Part shown: positions 46,595 to 58,399 of the stretch, piece after piece
How the letters are laid out: each line of letters starts with the position of its first letter
How positions within the stretch are numbered: the stretch's first letter is position 1
NCBI GenBank assembly: GCA_021234155.1
Contig: JAJEKV010000030.1
Span: 13,193,833-13,257,832 of the forward strand
Origin: Isoetes taiwanensis
Lineage: Eukaryota > Streptophyta > Lycopodiopsida > Isoetales > Isoetaceae
Direction: 5' to 3'
DNA: 64,000 nucleotides
Made by a program: the position numbers and the translations under genes
Notes under the pieces: model-generated
Seen by the model: the letters and a program-made list of their open reading frames with translations, nothing else
Databases searched by the model: none
Told to the model about the DNA's origin: nothing

Positions 46595-46599
46595 CATAC

Positions 46600-47599
46600 T
46601 CCATACCAGATCTTAAATTATCCAATTGTTTCCTAAGTTTCGTAATTTCATTTTTGCAATAGATTGCTTCACATATTCGCTTGTAAAGTAAGTCAATCAC
46701 CTTGGTTAAATGCCAAGTGAACAAACCTGTGGCCACAATTACTGGGTCCATTTAGTTGTAAGGATTGCTGAATTAGTTTCTAAGAGTGATTACATGCAAC
46801 TTTATGCAAGAAGAAATATATCTTAAGGTTTCGGGCTTGAATCTATGTTCTTCAAGTGCCGTCCTTTGAAATTTGCATCTGCAGCTTAAGGAATGGAATT
46901 GAGATGGATATTAATTGAAAGAGATGCAGACAGAATTGCCTTAAACATCCAAAGAAAATTTTATGCATATAACTTCTTCCATCGCCCCATGCACCAGATC
47001 CATTGAACCAGATTGAAAATGGAAGCTCTCGTGGCTAAAATTGCTGTCGTGGCTAAAACTGAAGTATGTCTTGGAAGCCCTAGTCCGGCATCAATCTATA
47101 GAGATATGTTGGAATCAGAAGCCCGGCAACCTAATTCATGACATCAAGGCAAGTGGGTCTGCCTTCCGGCAGTTTCTGCATCCATTCTAATCAAGAATGG
47201 CAAATCGCTACAAAAAAACCTCTAGAATCCGGTTAGATTTGCCTTGACGTCGTGGAACGTGAAGGGGTCAGGCATTCTTGCCAGCCCCCGACTGCGAGAA
47301 TCTAGTCGCCTCAGGACTCCGGTCTTCTCACGGTCGAGAAGAATGGCTCCCCTTCCTGTTCCACATTACGTAAAAACCAGTTAGGAGTTATTCTGCCCTC
47401 CCGTCCAATAATATTGTGCCATGCAGCACTTTTTTGCACTATCTCAAAATCAAGAAGTTTTGGAGAAAAGAAGTGTGTTGCAAGTTCTGGCTATTCCACA
47501 GATTTACCTTCTGTTCCGGCAATTCACCCCCGTTCCGAAGCTTTTTACATTGCATTCCAGATTCGAGTTGTAGAATAGCTCCTAACCAATTTCCACATT
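46600..47599. other. unique flank right of the Ty3 element
   Basis: No gene recognised. 'accagttaggagttattctg' near 47378 is roughly inverted as 'gtagaatagctcctaacc' near 47570, placing the hairpin below inside a larger, weaker inverted structure. Confidence 0.35.
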
Positions 47600-47707
47600 A
47601 CAAGGAAGGCCAGTTACATGCCTTCCTTGGCATGTCAACCTGCCTCCACACTGCCGCGCATTGGCAGGTTTCCATGCCAAGAAAGGCATGTAACTGGCCT
47701 TTCTTGT
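47600..47707. repeat. near-perfect hairpin, 45-bp arms and 18-base loop
   Basis: The left arm 47600-47644 (ACAAGGAAGGCCAGTTACAT...) and right arm 47663-47707 pair at 41 of 45 positions, with only substitutions and no bulges. The loop is 47645-47662. Size and pairing are compatible with a small-RNA precursor (young MIRNA or siRNA hairpin). It could also be a tiny inverted-repeat transposon or an inverted duplication. The arms are too similar for an old conserved miRNA. The surrounding frame 47416-47766 (+) is accidental. Confidence 0.85.
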
Positions 47708-49486
47708 TTACAAAAACAAGGCTTTTGAAGCTCTGGCGATGGCAGAACATTCAGTTTTTGAGGTAGAATAGGGTTCTTCTAGAAAAGCATGGATAGTTGG
47801 CAGTGTAGAAGTGTTAGGGTGCATCCCCATTACCGTAGAACCCAGTTCTGGGAGCTTTGCCATGTAAGCAAAGCAAAGGCACTTGCATGGAGACCATTCC
47901 CATTGCAGTTCAGTGCTCCTAAACCTGAAATCAGAACAAGAAACAAATCATAATCGATCTCTTCACTAGAAGACAAATCAAATCTAGCAAGAAGACAAAC
48001 CCAGCTCTGAATTCAGCAATTCGGAAGTCCTCTCGCACTTCCGAGTTTGTTGAAGTTGCCTTTGCCACGAAGGACAAAATAAGGCTGGAGAAGAGATAAT
48101 GCGGCCAATTTTTTTCCGTCGCTACTTGCCACGAAGCAAAGGCAAGGCTAGGTAACAGACTAATGGGAATGCAGCCTTATCTCCTCTTCTTGAAGCAGAT
48201 CCTCCATGTTGGACTTCAAGCCATACAATTGATAAAATCGATGGCATTCAAGCCAAACTGAATGTCAATAGGTTCGCAATCGATAGCAACACATTCTTTC
48301 TTGTCCTGGAAGGAATTAGGCTAGATTAATGCATGTCACAGTTCTTTTTTCGCTTAAAAACAAAATCTCCTTTTTTCGAAACAACTCACGCCATAACGAT
48401 ACCTCAAAAATTCCTTGCCCAAACTCAATTATTTATTTTAGGATTGCATTGGGTTTTGTGGCAGAAGGAACGCCGCATCTTACGCCGCATGCGGCGTTCC
48501 CTCTTCCCCTTGCGGGACGTGCTGCAATACGAATTTTGAATTTTTGACTATTTTTAAACCCTTCAGATTTGATTCAGTCGCTCCTTTGTTCCCATCGCCA
48601 TAGCCAGTGCATAACCAGCTTCAGCACAAGGTTGCCTCTATCTGTACTTCAAATGCAAACGCTGCCATAGCTAGAGGCTCCGGCAGTGCGGCACAACAGT
48701 TCTTTCTTTTTTCTTCAGGCTATATCGGTGGCCCTTTGAGAAGCAAGTTTTGGCATTATTTTTTTCCAGATTGAAGAGTATCGGCGTAGAAGAAAACGTC
48801 CAGGTAAAGTCATTTTTTGTTTCGGGCTAGGAGAAAACGTCCAGGTAAACCCATTTTCGGTTTTGGTTTAGGGTTAGAAACTGCATCTGTTATGCAGAGG
48901 TTTTGCAGATTAAAGTTAAGAGATACGTTTTCTACATCATAAGGCATAAGGCAAAAGTCAACGAATTTTTTTGGGTTCAGATCAAAGGCAAGTTCTGTAT
49001 TTCTGGAGCCGGACCCTTACTGCAATTTGACAAATTTCTGGAACGATTTTTGGGTGGGCTTATCTTCACAAACACGGTGCTACTTAATCGTTGTAATGCA
49101 TTCTGTAACTTTCCCAAGTTAATGGCTTTGGTTTCGTAAACCTAAACTGCAATTGTAGGTGGAGCTTGGAGCAACTGATTTTTCCCTCTTCTGCTTCTTT
49201 GTCTTGGTACGTTTTATTCTCTTAAAATGTCTACTGTCAAGATTCAAAATTTTGTTCTTGACGACTTTTCTTTTATATGATGAATTTGATCTGCACATGA
49301 GGAGTTTCAAGTTGTCAACCATTTCAAGCTCTACATCTGGTGAGGTTGACCGTTTGGGCTTGCAATTTCCAATGTGTTTGTGTTTGCTGCTGCTGTGAGA
49401 TGAATTGGTCATAAATTAAGTTTTTATTTTTCTATATGTGCTTGCAACCTATGACTTCATGTATGTGTGTTATCTGCAGCAGATTC
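47708..49486. other. anonymous region with a small hairpin and a short repeat
   Basis: GGAACGCCGCAT (48467-48478) and ATGCGGCGTTCC (48489-48500) are perfect inverted 12-mers around a 10-base loop. 'gaaaacgtccaggtaaa' occurs twice at about 48800 and 48834. No coding function is assigned to frames at 48329-48547, 49119-49412 or 49159-49398, which overlap on both strands. Confidence 0.4.
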
Positions 49487-49579
49487 TGTAGTCCGTCTTT
49501 GCAATCAAAGAATAGCTTAGTATGTTCATTGCCTTAAATTTCGTGATGTTTTTACACCTGAACTTGCATGCGATGCATG
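49487..49579 (+). repeat. 93-bp direct repeat, left copy (exon-like)
   Basis: It differs from 51404-51496 at three positions. In frame it reads VVRLCNQRIA, a stop (TAG), then YVHCLKFRDVFTPELACDAC. It sits behind a ctgcag acceptor and a possible donor (G-GTAATG) follows at about 49591. The encoded family is not recognised. Confidence 0.85.
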
Positions 49580-50200
49580 TATTAGATCTGGTAATGTTCT
49601 TAGATATTAATTATATTTAAAGCCAGAGTTTATCTACTGGTTCTACATGATGATTCTTTTTTAAATATCAGGGTTGGAATTACATCGGACGCAGAGAGAC
49701 GGAGGGAGTTTGTTTTTTCATCTTCTTATTCTCTACAAGGTATACTGTAGCCTTCAATTATATATCCAAGTTCTTTTGTAGTTTAGTGAGAAATCTATGG
49801 CTTCTTACTGTAAGTAACTTTGGTAATGATAGTAAGTCTTTGTTAAATTGTTGATGTAGCTGAAGAATGCCATTTGTGGAGACTGCCATTTTATGCTTTG
49901 TCATAAGTTTGCCATTGTTTTCGCTTGAGTTAGCCAATGACTTACTACGTATCATGACATTCCTTTTGTCTTGCACAAGTGGTACATGAACGTATTATTC
50001 CCATTTAATTCATTCATGTTTGTTCAGAATAAATTAAACTTTGCTGTGGCCATGCTGAGATTCTGTGATTCTTTGATGTGTGCGCTTAAAGACTGATTTG
50101 ATGATTAGCAACAGAGCTGGAGATTTATTTGGTAGATTAGATTGTAGGTTGTAAGGTTTATGATAAACCTCATCATTTTGACATCTCATTTTCTTTGCAG

Positions 50201-50692
50201 GGCCAGCCTATTGCTGCGAATGTTAGTGCGCTTGGAACTGAAAAGGGTGTTGGCTACCCACCTGGGCAGTATGGGGTTTACCCACCTCCAGGCCATTCTG
50301 AGAACGCCTCTTATCATCCAGCAGGAGATTCATCTGCACATTACCCTCCACATCATGCAGCATATCCCCCTGCTGCTGCTAATTATTATGGCATGACATG
50401 ACCAGAACCTCCCCCAGGGCCACAAGCAGCTTATTCAGCTTATCCACCACCAGCTGCTGTAATTCCAGAAATGCATGGAGGTCCAGAGAAGGAAAAGGAG
50501 AAATATAGCTCAGCCGCAGCTTATGGTAGCCCATACCCCCCAGCTGGATATTTAGAAAAGCCAGAAAAACATGGAGGTTCAGAGTACATGTACTCTCATC
50601 TCCTTTCTCGGGCGCTACTTTGGAGTTTGCATTCTCACAATGCCCAGACACATTTAATCGATATGGTAGAAGATGCATGTTGCACGATGTGA
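50201..50692 (+). pseudogene. Pro/Tyr-rich exon-like fragment with an in-frame stop
   Basis: After an ideal acceptor (ttctttgcag, 50191-50200) the frame reads GQPIAANVSALGTEKGVGYP, then a YPP-rich stretch (HYPPHHAAYPPAAANYYGM). A TGA lies at 50399-50401. The same frame continues PEPPPGPQAAYSAYPPPAAV to YLEKPEKHGGSEYM and a stop at 50692. Continuous composition on both sides of the TGA indicates one broken coding exon of a low-complexity protein (RNA-binding and splicing-related proteins often have such tails). I cannot assign a family. Confidence 0.5.
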
Positions 50693-52673
50693 ATTTATCC
50701 TTCTATCAAAAATCAATTATGAATGCTATTGGTAAAGACAGAAGTGGTGCTACTATCTTTTGTTACATGCATGTGCTGACATAGATCTAAAAGTCATAAG
50801 CATTGAATCAGTTTAGACGATGTCAAATACTTTCAGAGGCAAGCATGGACAAAATTTGGCAAATGAATCGTGCTTCAGAGATGCAATGTGCAGGTATTAA
50901 TTTGAGCCAAAAATTGTTTCTGCTAGCCCTCAAAGATAGTTTTGAATTCGGGCTATCATATTTTTCATTTTGCATTCAAGGTACGAAAGAATCTTTTCAA
51001 CTATGGCCGGCCTTTGTTTGCTCATCTGCTATGCATCGCTTTGAGGTTTCGATGGACACAAGCTTGCAGGATGTTAAATGTTATAAATTCTTATCATCAA
51101 GTAATGTTGTGCATTCCTCAAGTGTCCCGTGCCAGATATATTCTACATCATGCGATTTTTGAAGATTTATGGTCATCTAAGTTCGTAAAATTGTGCACAA
51201 TGGGTTTTGGGATTGTTGTAGCTTAAGGCAGTGTTGGATGGTAAGCATTGCTTAGAACTGTTTAGAGCTCATAATTTTTTTTGATATGCGATATTACTTT
51301 GGGGGACAAACAATGAATATTGTAAGGATTTTGATGGACATTATCTTCTTCTGCGGTAAGATATTTTGTTTATTTTATAAATCCTTTCATCTAACTATCT
51401 CTCTGTAGTCCGTCTTTGCAATCAAAGAATAGCTCAGTATGTTCATTGCCTTAAATTTCATGACGTTTTTACACCTGAACTTGCATGCGATGCATGCTCA
51501 TGACATACTTGGAATTTAACTGCTTTAAGTAAAACGTGCAGTTAGAAAGCAAAATATCTTAAACACATAAGTCGTGTAGGTTCTTGGCTAGCACACTCAG
51601 CTTGAGGATTGTTGTCTGCTCTTTCTACATGCATTATGTATTCCACATTTTAGAAATGGGTTAGCAAATACGTAAACAAAAAATGTAGATCGTGAAGATA
51701 AGCTGTGCAACAACAATGTGTCGAATGTTACGGACCAAAATTTTAGTGTACCAAAAATTTTGATTTGAATCACATCAAATCATCAGAGTACACAGAAAGC
51801 CACATATACGATAACCATATGACAACACAAGATAACCGCATGATTTTTTTTTTTTTTTACTATTTAGCACGGACAAGGCCTCATTGTCAACACACCAATG
51901 CACCATTGTCAAGACATCCACCAGTGTCGAAAATTCATGTCTTGATGAGAAAACAAGCACAATAGTTGAGGATTCTACAAATGATGTTATTAATCCCTAG
52001 AATTTTAGTCTCAATTTGGTGAGATAATCAAAATCATCCATGATTATGCGACAATACCGAGAAGGTTCTGAAAACACACACCCTTGCTTATCTTGGCGGC
52101 AACAACACCGCACACGTTTACTAGGATGGACAAGTGTTCTATACACATCAGACAAGACTGGCTAAAACACGTTATTCCCACTATGTGTTTGACAACAACT
52201 AGGATTTTTGTAAGATATTTTTGTGCTCAAACAAGTTAAACCAAATGCTTTAGAAAATGAACTTGGGTACTTTTGTGCTCGAAAATGCTTTAAAGACTAA
52301 AAGTCACACCTAAACAGAACAACTTTTTTATAAGATGAAAGTCTATTACACCTAAACTGTTAATGTCCAGCATTAGCAAGAATTTCCACTAGGATTTAGT
52401 TTAGGGTTTAGGCTTTTGATTTTAGAGTAGAACTTAGAATTTACAACTTTTTGAGTTTATCTTATCATCAATACTACTGATTACTTATTACACTTTATTT
52501 TTGACATGAATCCATATCGTTCGCTTTGTTCATTATGATAGCTTCTAAACTATCTATATTATTTTGTGTCATTGTTTGTTTAACGAATCGTTCAATATAC
52601 CCTTCTTTTAACTCTCACATGCGCCAAAAAATGGTCAATGATCCCCAAGTTGTTATGGGAGTTTATATGTATA
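50693..52673. other. anonymous region containing the second 93-bp repeat
   Basis: Frames at 50803-51162 and 50942-51226 (+) overlap and are unrecognised. A T-run lies at 51847-51860. Apart from the direct repeat at 51404-51496 nothing could be supported. Confidence 0.35.
51404..51496 (+). repeat. 93-bp direct repeat, right copy (exon-like)
   Basis: This is a near copy of 49487-49579. The TAG of the left copy is CAG here, so the frame VVRLCNQRIAQYVHCLKFHD, then VFTPELACDAC, is open across the whole repeat. It lies 1917 bases from its partner, with the Pro/Tyr-rich exon between. Confidence 0.85.
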
Positions 52674-52725
52674 GGTTTAGGTTAGGGTTAGGGTTAGGGT
52701 TAGGGTTAGGGTTAGGTTGAGGGTT
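52674..52725 (+). repeat. interstitial telomere-like TTAGGG array
   Basis: About five perfect TTAGGG units are flanked by GGTTTAG and GTTGAGGG variants. The unit is the six-base TTAGGG, not the seven-base TTTAGGG usual in plants. The array is too short to be a chromosome end, and unique sequence continues on both sides. Confidence 0.9.
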
Positions 52726-54324
52726 TCATGAAATTTTTTAAGCAATAAGTTTACCATGAATTGACAAGATAAAAAAAAAACAAAATGAGTCATAACTTAT
52801 CAACTCTTACATGCATCGACGTTGATCACTGCAAATAACTTCCAATACGAATGGCCATTCTCTTGCATGGTCCTTATAATAAATTGTACCATATGTTAAA
52901 CCATTTAACACAATGAACCCATCTAAAACAAACTTCACAAGAAATACAAACATGAGACAAATCACATCGTCTGACACGCATCAGATTTGACTTCAGCCAT
53001 GTACAGTGGTGGGACAGGTCCCATCACATTTCAATTACAAGTATGAAAATACACATTCCATTCCTCTACATACTACATCTAGAATATTCTATCACATTTA
53101 CAAACTTCATTACATCTAGCCATTCTACACAACCACAACTAATGCCCGGCATCGCCGGGCACACGTTTCTAGTGTGTAGATAAGAAGACAAGATATAGAT
53201 TTTCAAGCTTGTGTGAAATAAAAAGATCGACATTAAACATACAACAAAGCCAAATTTTTCTTTAAAGGGTGCTTGAGCCTGATCAACCAACCATGACCTT
53301 GCACAAGTCACTCAGACATTGATCGCAAATAACTTTAAAATACAATGAGAAAATACTAGAACTGCAGTTGAACTATGGAATCACAATGGCGAATATTGGG
53401 CATTGAGTTTTCTTTGCAACTTGCTGTCTGATAGCAATGCTCCACAGCTAAGGCACCAAAATGCTCCCAAAAATGACTGGAAACTTCAATGAGATGGGGC
53501 TAAAGAAGCTTCCAAATTTTTGAACGAATGTACATCTGACACTTGGATGTTGGTTGCTTGCAAGTTGCCTGCGTGTCAGCTCGCATCTAATCGATGAGTG
53601 CGAACCGATAGTTTGCCATATGGGACATCTGGGTGCAAGAAAAGATTTCTTGTTTTAACATTTTGTATATATGCTTATTGGTAAGGAGTTTTTCCCATTA
53701 TCTATTATCCGATGTAAAATATATAGTTTAGGGTTAACTTAGCTTTTAAAATCAGTATGCTAGGGTGTTTTTGGTCACCAGCAAATGCTATACCCCATTT
53801 CTAACTGCATTGCATTCTAAAGGGGGAGGCCATATGGTGCGAGGCCCTTATGGAGCAACCTCACATGGCACAATCCAATGGCCAGGATTGCCTGGTTTCA
53901 AATTTTCCCCTTTTTTTACATATTCTATTAGTGCAAGCAAAAATTGGACACACCATATGCGTTTAGGAGATCTAATCATGACCTTTAAAATGAGTATAAT
54001 GTTGCCCTATTTTTTAGGGTTTTTAATGATTAGGGGCCAAAACAGGGGCTTCTTTGGAGCCCTGTACCTCGCCAATGAAGCCTTGGCATGAGGCGATTTT
54101 TAGGGCATATGATAGCTCCATAGTGTGTGACAAACTATTTTTATTCTACCATTAAACTTCCTTCAAGCCATACATCACATAGGAAAATCAAATTTTATGT
54201 CAGAACTCATCCTTATCAACCAAATTTATTAAAGGAAAATATCCTGCAACATAAAACTTGAATGGAAACTATACTTAAACATGAAATTGATAAAATAAAG
54301 CAAGTTAAATTTCATCTAAATCAG
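52726..54324. other. anonymous sequence
   Basis: The largest frame (53765-54091, +, 108 codons) contains no motif I know. The short minus frame at 53066-53311 also looks accidental. No repeats or ends could be supported. Confidence 0.3.
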
Positions 54325-54577
54325 TTAAATTTCATCTAAATCTTCGTCCTCTTCTCCCTTGTCTTCTCCTTTAGGTGCTTCTTCATCACTTACTATATCT
54401 CCAACAATTCTTGAGGTGAACATATGCCTATTATTGGCATCACCTGTCCACAACTGAATACTCCTTGAAAAGTCATAACTCTCTACAGGTAGGCCAGCCA
54501 TGCATATCAGTAAAAATGTATTGATATTTTCTGTTTTAAGGCCATTGCGAAATTTCGTCTTCGGGTAAAAGCATGCT

Positions 54578-54869
54578 ACGGTGTACCGCTTTTGGAACCC
54601 TCAAAAGTACCTACACTGGGTACTTTTAAAACTGGTACTTTCTGTTTTTTCTTTCCATTAAAATCAATCGAAATTTTTTGAATTGAAGGTCAATAACATG
54701 TCAAACTATAGTATTAGAGGATAACAATACTATTAGAGACTAATATAAATGGATTAACTCTCAAACTTAATATTTATTGCAGCATTTATGCAAGTTCCCA
54801 GTACCTAGTGCTGGGTACTTTTCTGGGTAGTTTCGCACTCCCTAAAAAGTACTTTAGATGGTACACCCT
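54578..54869. mobile_element. 292-bp MITE with 8-bp target duplication, in the hAT-like gene
   Basis: The ends are ACGGTGTACC (54578) and GGTACACCCT (54869), imperfect inverted repeats. The 8-mer AGCATGCT lies on both sides (54570-54577 and 54870-54877). Dropping the element and one 8-mer rejoins the transposase reading frame (EGVKACFYPKTKFRNG), which confirms the insertion. The 8-bp duplication fits the hAT superfamily. Inner copies of 'gggtacttt' are present. It has no coding capacity. Confidence 0.92.
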
Positions 54870-55951
54870 AGCATGCTTTCACCCCTTCATGATGTTGAGC
54901 TAAATCTGTAGCAATTGAGGATACTTTGCAGCTCAATGTGGAGCAGCATGGATATTTCCCCAACATCTTATAAAGCTCATGCCTTCCCATTTAGTAATGC
55001 CTTGGTTCTTCCATTTACGGTATTCCTTGAGGAACCCTTCTTTGTGGATAACCGGTTCAAAGATTGTACCATCTGAATTTACCTTTTCATTCCCATATTG
55101 CTCAGCAAATTCTTGCACATAATATAAACAGATTGTTTAACTTCATATAACATAATGATTTGACAATTTTTTTTCCTCTTTCAGGTAAGTAACGTGGAAC
55201 CAAGATCTTCATCTGCTTCGAAAAGGCAGAACCATCCTCTATCCTATTCTCCAATGCTGCCATTATTGCTCACGAAGAACTTCTTTGGAAGTTTAATGCT
55301 TCTAACAAGTCCAACCCATCAAAGTTTCTAACCATTTCAACTCCTCTATATTCCTTACGTTTCACATTAGCTCTGAGTGCCGAGAGTGGTCCTCCATAAA
55401 CACCATGGCCAGGAATGATTGGATACCCTCGGCTATCTATCAGATTCCCATTCAAGTCTACCTTCTCCTCCAAGTAGTCCACCTTGATATCAAAAATAGT
55501 AGCTCAAGTCGAACTGCCAACAAGTGTAATATCTATTGTGGACTTCTGGAATTCTAAGCTCAGCTTCTTTAAGTGTTCTAAAATATCTCCAAGAAAGTGA
55601 AGGAGATAAATAATTTTGAATGATCTTAAGACCTCAAAAAGTTCTGGATGCCCCTTTTGCAAAGCTTGCAATACCGATTCTAAGCTTGTACAAAGTGCTA
55701 TTACTGCCCCATACCTAGTTAGCCACCGTGTTTCTTGATACTTAAGAATCTTGAGAATACCATAGTCAAGTTCTTCTTGCACCTGTTTGAGGGCATCTTG
55801 TCTTTTAGGACTTTTGCTAAAGTAGCTTGCCACCTTGTTGACAACATCATCAAGAGCTTTGCTAATTTGCGTGCACTCGCTACAGTTTGATGCATCCTCA
55901 ATAGCAAGTTGTGTGTGATAAGCAAGACAATGGATGGAAGTGATGAAGGGA

Positions 55952-56202
55952 GGGCAAACGTATGCTGGTGGGGTACAAAAAAACGCAATCCCAGCACTTA
56001 GATTAGCACCCTGCACCTACTATTCTATCATAGTATTCCACTTGTCATTCATTGGAGCTGTTACGTATTTCTATTGATTACCTAATTACCATGTGCTAGT
56101 ACCAGTAACACCCTAAACAAGCTGCCATACGTGGTGCTATATGAGTGCTGTCAGCATGTGTCCGGATGCCTGCTTTTGTCCCCCACCAGCATACTTTTGC
56201 CC
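55952..56202. mobile_element. about 250-bp inverted-repeat element in the hAT-like gene
   Basis: GGGCAAACGTATGCTGGTGG (55952) is the near-exact inverse of CCACCAGCATACTTTTGCCC (56202). It splits the transposase between the region around KEVNP and the region around ITSIHCLA. The flanks share only a few bases (gga/agg), so the target duplication is unresolved. A non-autonomous TIR element is the likely identity. Confidence 0.7.
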
Positions 56203-57290
56203 AGGATTCACTTCTTTAAGTCAGCTAGCAACACCTTATCAAGAACCCACCATTACAGATGCACCATCACTGCCGAATGCCATCCATTTCTTCATATCCA
56301 ATCCCAAGGACTTCAGCTTGTCAACAAAAACACTTTGTATAGTTGCAGCACCTCCTTCTACTATAGGTACCAAGCCAAGATATGTTACTCGCGCCTTTTG
56401 ATGCTCTACATAAGTTGCATATAAAATTAGATGCTTTAAACTTTCAACAAAGAAGCGAATAATACTTTACATTGTTAAACTTCCAACAAAAAAGCAACTA
56501 ATACATAATACCTTAAGTCTATAGACTCATCAATCATAATGCCAGAGAATGGACTTGCTTTGACTTTGGCTACTACTTCTTCTTCAATTGCTTGCCTCAG
56601 ATACTTGACGAATCTTCCACAAGCTTTAGTGGAATTGTATTGTTTGGGCAAGCACAAACCATTTAACCTCTACAGATGGATCGACTTCTAGAAAACGTCT
56701 AAAAGGAGCTAACCTCTTTGCAACAAAATATGCTGTGCGAAAGAAGACGATCAGACCTTTATCTAGTCTAGCTAATGTCTTCTTGCACACCATCTAATCA
56801 AAATAATTATACCATGAATTAACAAATTATGAATAACAAATTATGAAATAGATATATCAATCAATATTCTTTCACTTTACCTGGAGAGATTGCCGACCTT
56901 CAGCGGCAACAAAGGAAGAATTTTTGTGGTTAGTGGACTTGGCATGTGCTATAAATGCTGAAGTTCTAAGACTCATACTGCCATCTTTCCCAAAAGTTGA
57001 GTTGCTCCCTCCATCAGCTCTACAAATACTGCAATAAACTCTACCAATCTTGTCATCAAACTCTAACCAATCCCATTTATCTTTCCAGCTAGGTTGCCAT
57101 TTCTTCTTTGCACGCTCAATTCTATCTGGTTCTGCTTTCTTCTCTCCTTATTCTCAGGATCAAGTAGATCATCTACAGGCTGATGCACTTCAAAGACATG
57201 CTCCTCTACTCTAGCCCTTTTCACCCATCCTTCCAATCTGCCTTGCTTATCCTTCCGAATTGCCTCTTCAGTCAGACATGAACACGAGGC

Positions 57291-58399
57291 ATTTTTTTAA
57301 TTAAAAAACTAATTTGGATTATCTTAAACCTGCATCTGAACTGTAAATGTGGAGCATGCAGAAGATTATTGAAGACCTTGTTACTGGAATCTACCATGTG
57401 GCTATTATCGAAGACCCTGTTCCTGTTGCTTTCTCCATCAAAATTAGCAATGCAGAAGAAATTAGAACTCCCCGTTCCAAAAACATAAAATAGAAAATGG
57501 ATTTCCCTAGCCCGTTTCTCGCCGCTCCTCCTCCTCTTGCTACTGCTGCTTCATCAACACAGCCACCACACCAGATTCTTCTTGCCAAAAAAAGAGGTCA
57601 TTTCGTTCGTTTTACCTAATAAAAGTAGTAAAATGAGTAAATTAAAATCATAATTAAAATTAAATTATTATGAGGAGATATCCTTACGAGTATTCCAAGT
57701 ATATAAGTATATGAAACTAGTCAATCCTTTGGAGCAAACGTTTGTACAGGATTAGTTCCCTTGGTTTTAATTTATATAGGACTATATCCTTATACATCAA
57801 AATTTGTTCCGATCGTATATCCTTTCAAAAAAGTTTGTTCTGGAAAATTTGATTTGTAGAGGAAAAAAAACAACTGTTCCTAGGAACTTGTCACAAGCTC
57901 CATATCTGGGGCATCCATTGCACCATTTAGGTGTTTGATCTGGGCAACAGAGGGCTCTTTTGAGATCCATTTTTCCGTTATGTGCGCCATAGATGGCCTC
58001 CCCCGTTATGAACATCTCAAACAAGGTGATGTGCACGACGGGTTGCCCTCCGATGGCCCAAAAGTGTGTTTTCATGTTTCTTGTTGTCATTTCGTTTTCA
58101 TGGTTCTTGTTAGATCATTTCATGTGTCAGGGCTTATTAATGGTTTGAATGGGGATTCTGTTTTGTGTTGTTTTGTTTTCTTTTGTTTATGAATTGTATA
58201 TGGACCAAGAAGAGGCTTGCGAAGCTCAGTGCCTAGACCAATTGGGATTGACGTGATTATGTTCTTTGTCTAAAACACATTAGCCATTCATGAAGAATGC
58301 TTCATGTAGTTACATCAGTAATGGAAATTGTACAGGCCCTATATGAATACATGCTTTTATTTTCTTAGTGAATGTACACAAATATTAAGAATAGAATAC
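57291..58399. other. spacer, no gene recognised
   Basis: A 65-codon minus frame (57391-57588), Gly/Ala-rich at its start, lies upstream of the transposase relic and could be its 5' exon, but no motif supports this. The frames at 57797-58090 (-) and 57935-58192 (+) overlap each other antisense. Confidence 0.3.

Larger units (their letters stand above)
54325..57290 (-). pseudogene. hAT-like transposase-derived gene (zf-TTF type), broken
   Basis: In minus-strand order: a charged N-terminus (GRLEGWVKRARVEEHVFEVH, about 57230); a TTF-type zinc finger at 57120-56880 (GRVYCSICRA...HAKSTNHKN) ending at a good donor (CAG-GTAAAG); a helix with FVKYLRQAIEEEVVAKVKAS; the first catalytic region MIDESID (about 56520); FGSDGASVMVG (about 56240); IHCLAYHTQLAIEDASN and KYQETRWLTRYGAVIALC within 56016-55504; GYPIIPGHGVYGGPLSALRA (55482-55270); and the C-terminus SRSIQLWTGDANNRHMFTSR to an acidic DLDEI stop at 54325. 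This is the KIAA/C17orf113-like class of domesticated or autonomous hAT transposases. Many stops and frameshifts and two inserted elements show it is dead. Some gaps may be introns. Confidence 0.8.

Noticed and set aside
53765-54091. 108-codon + frame considered as a small gene
   Set aside because: No motif, no supporting splice or promoter signals, and composition like the flanks.
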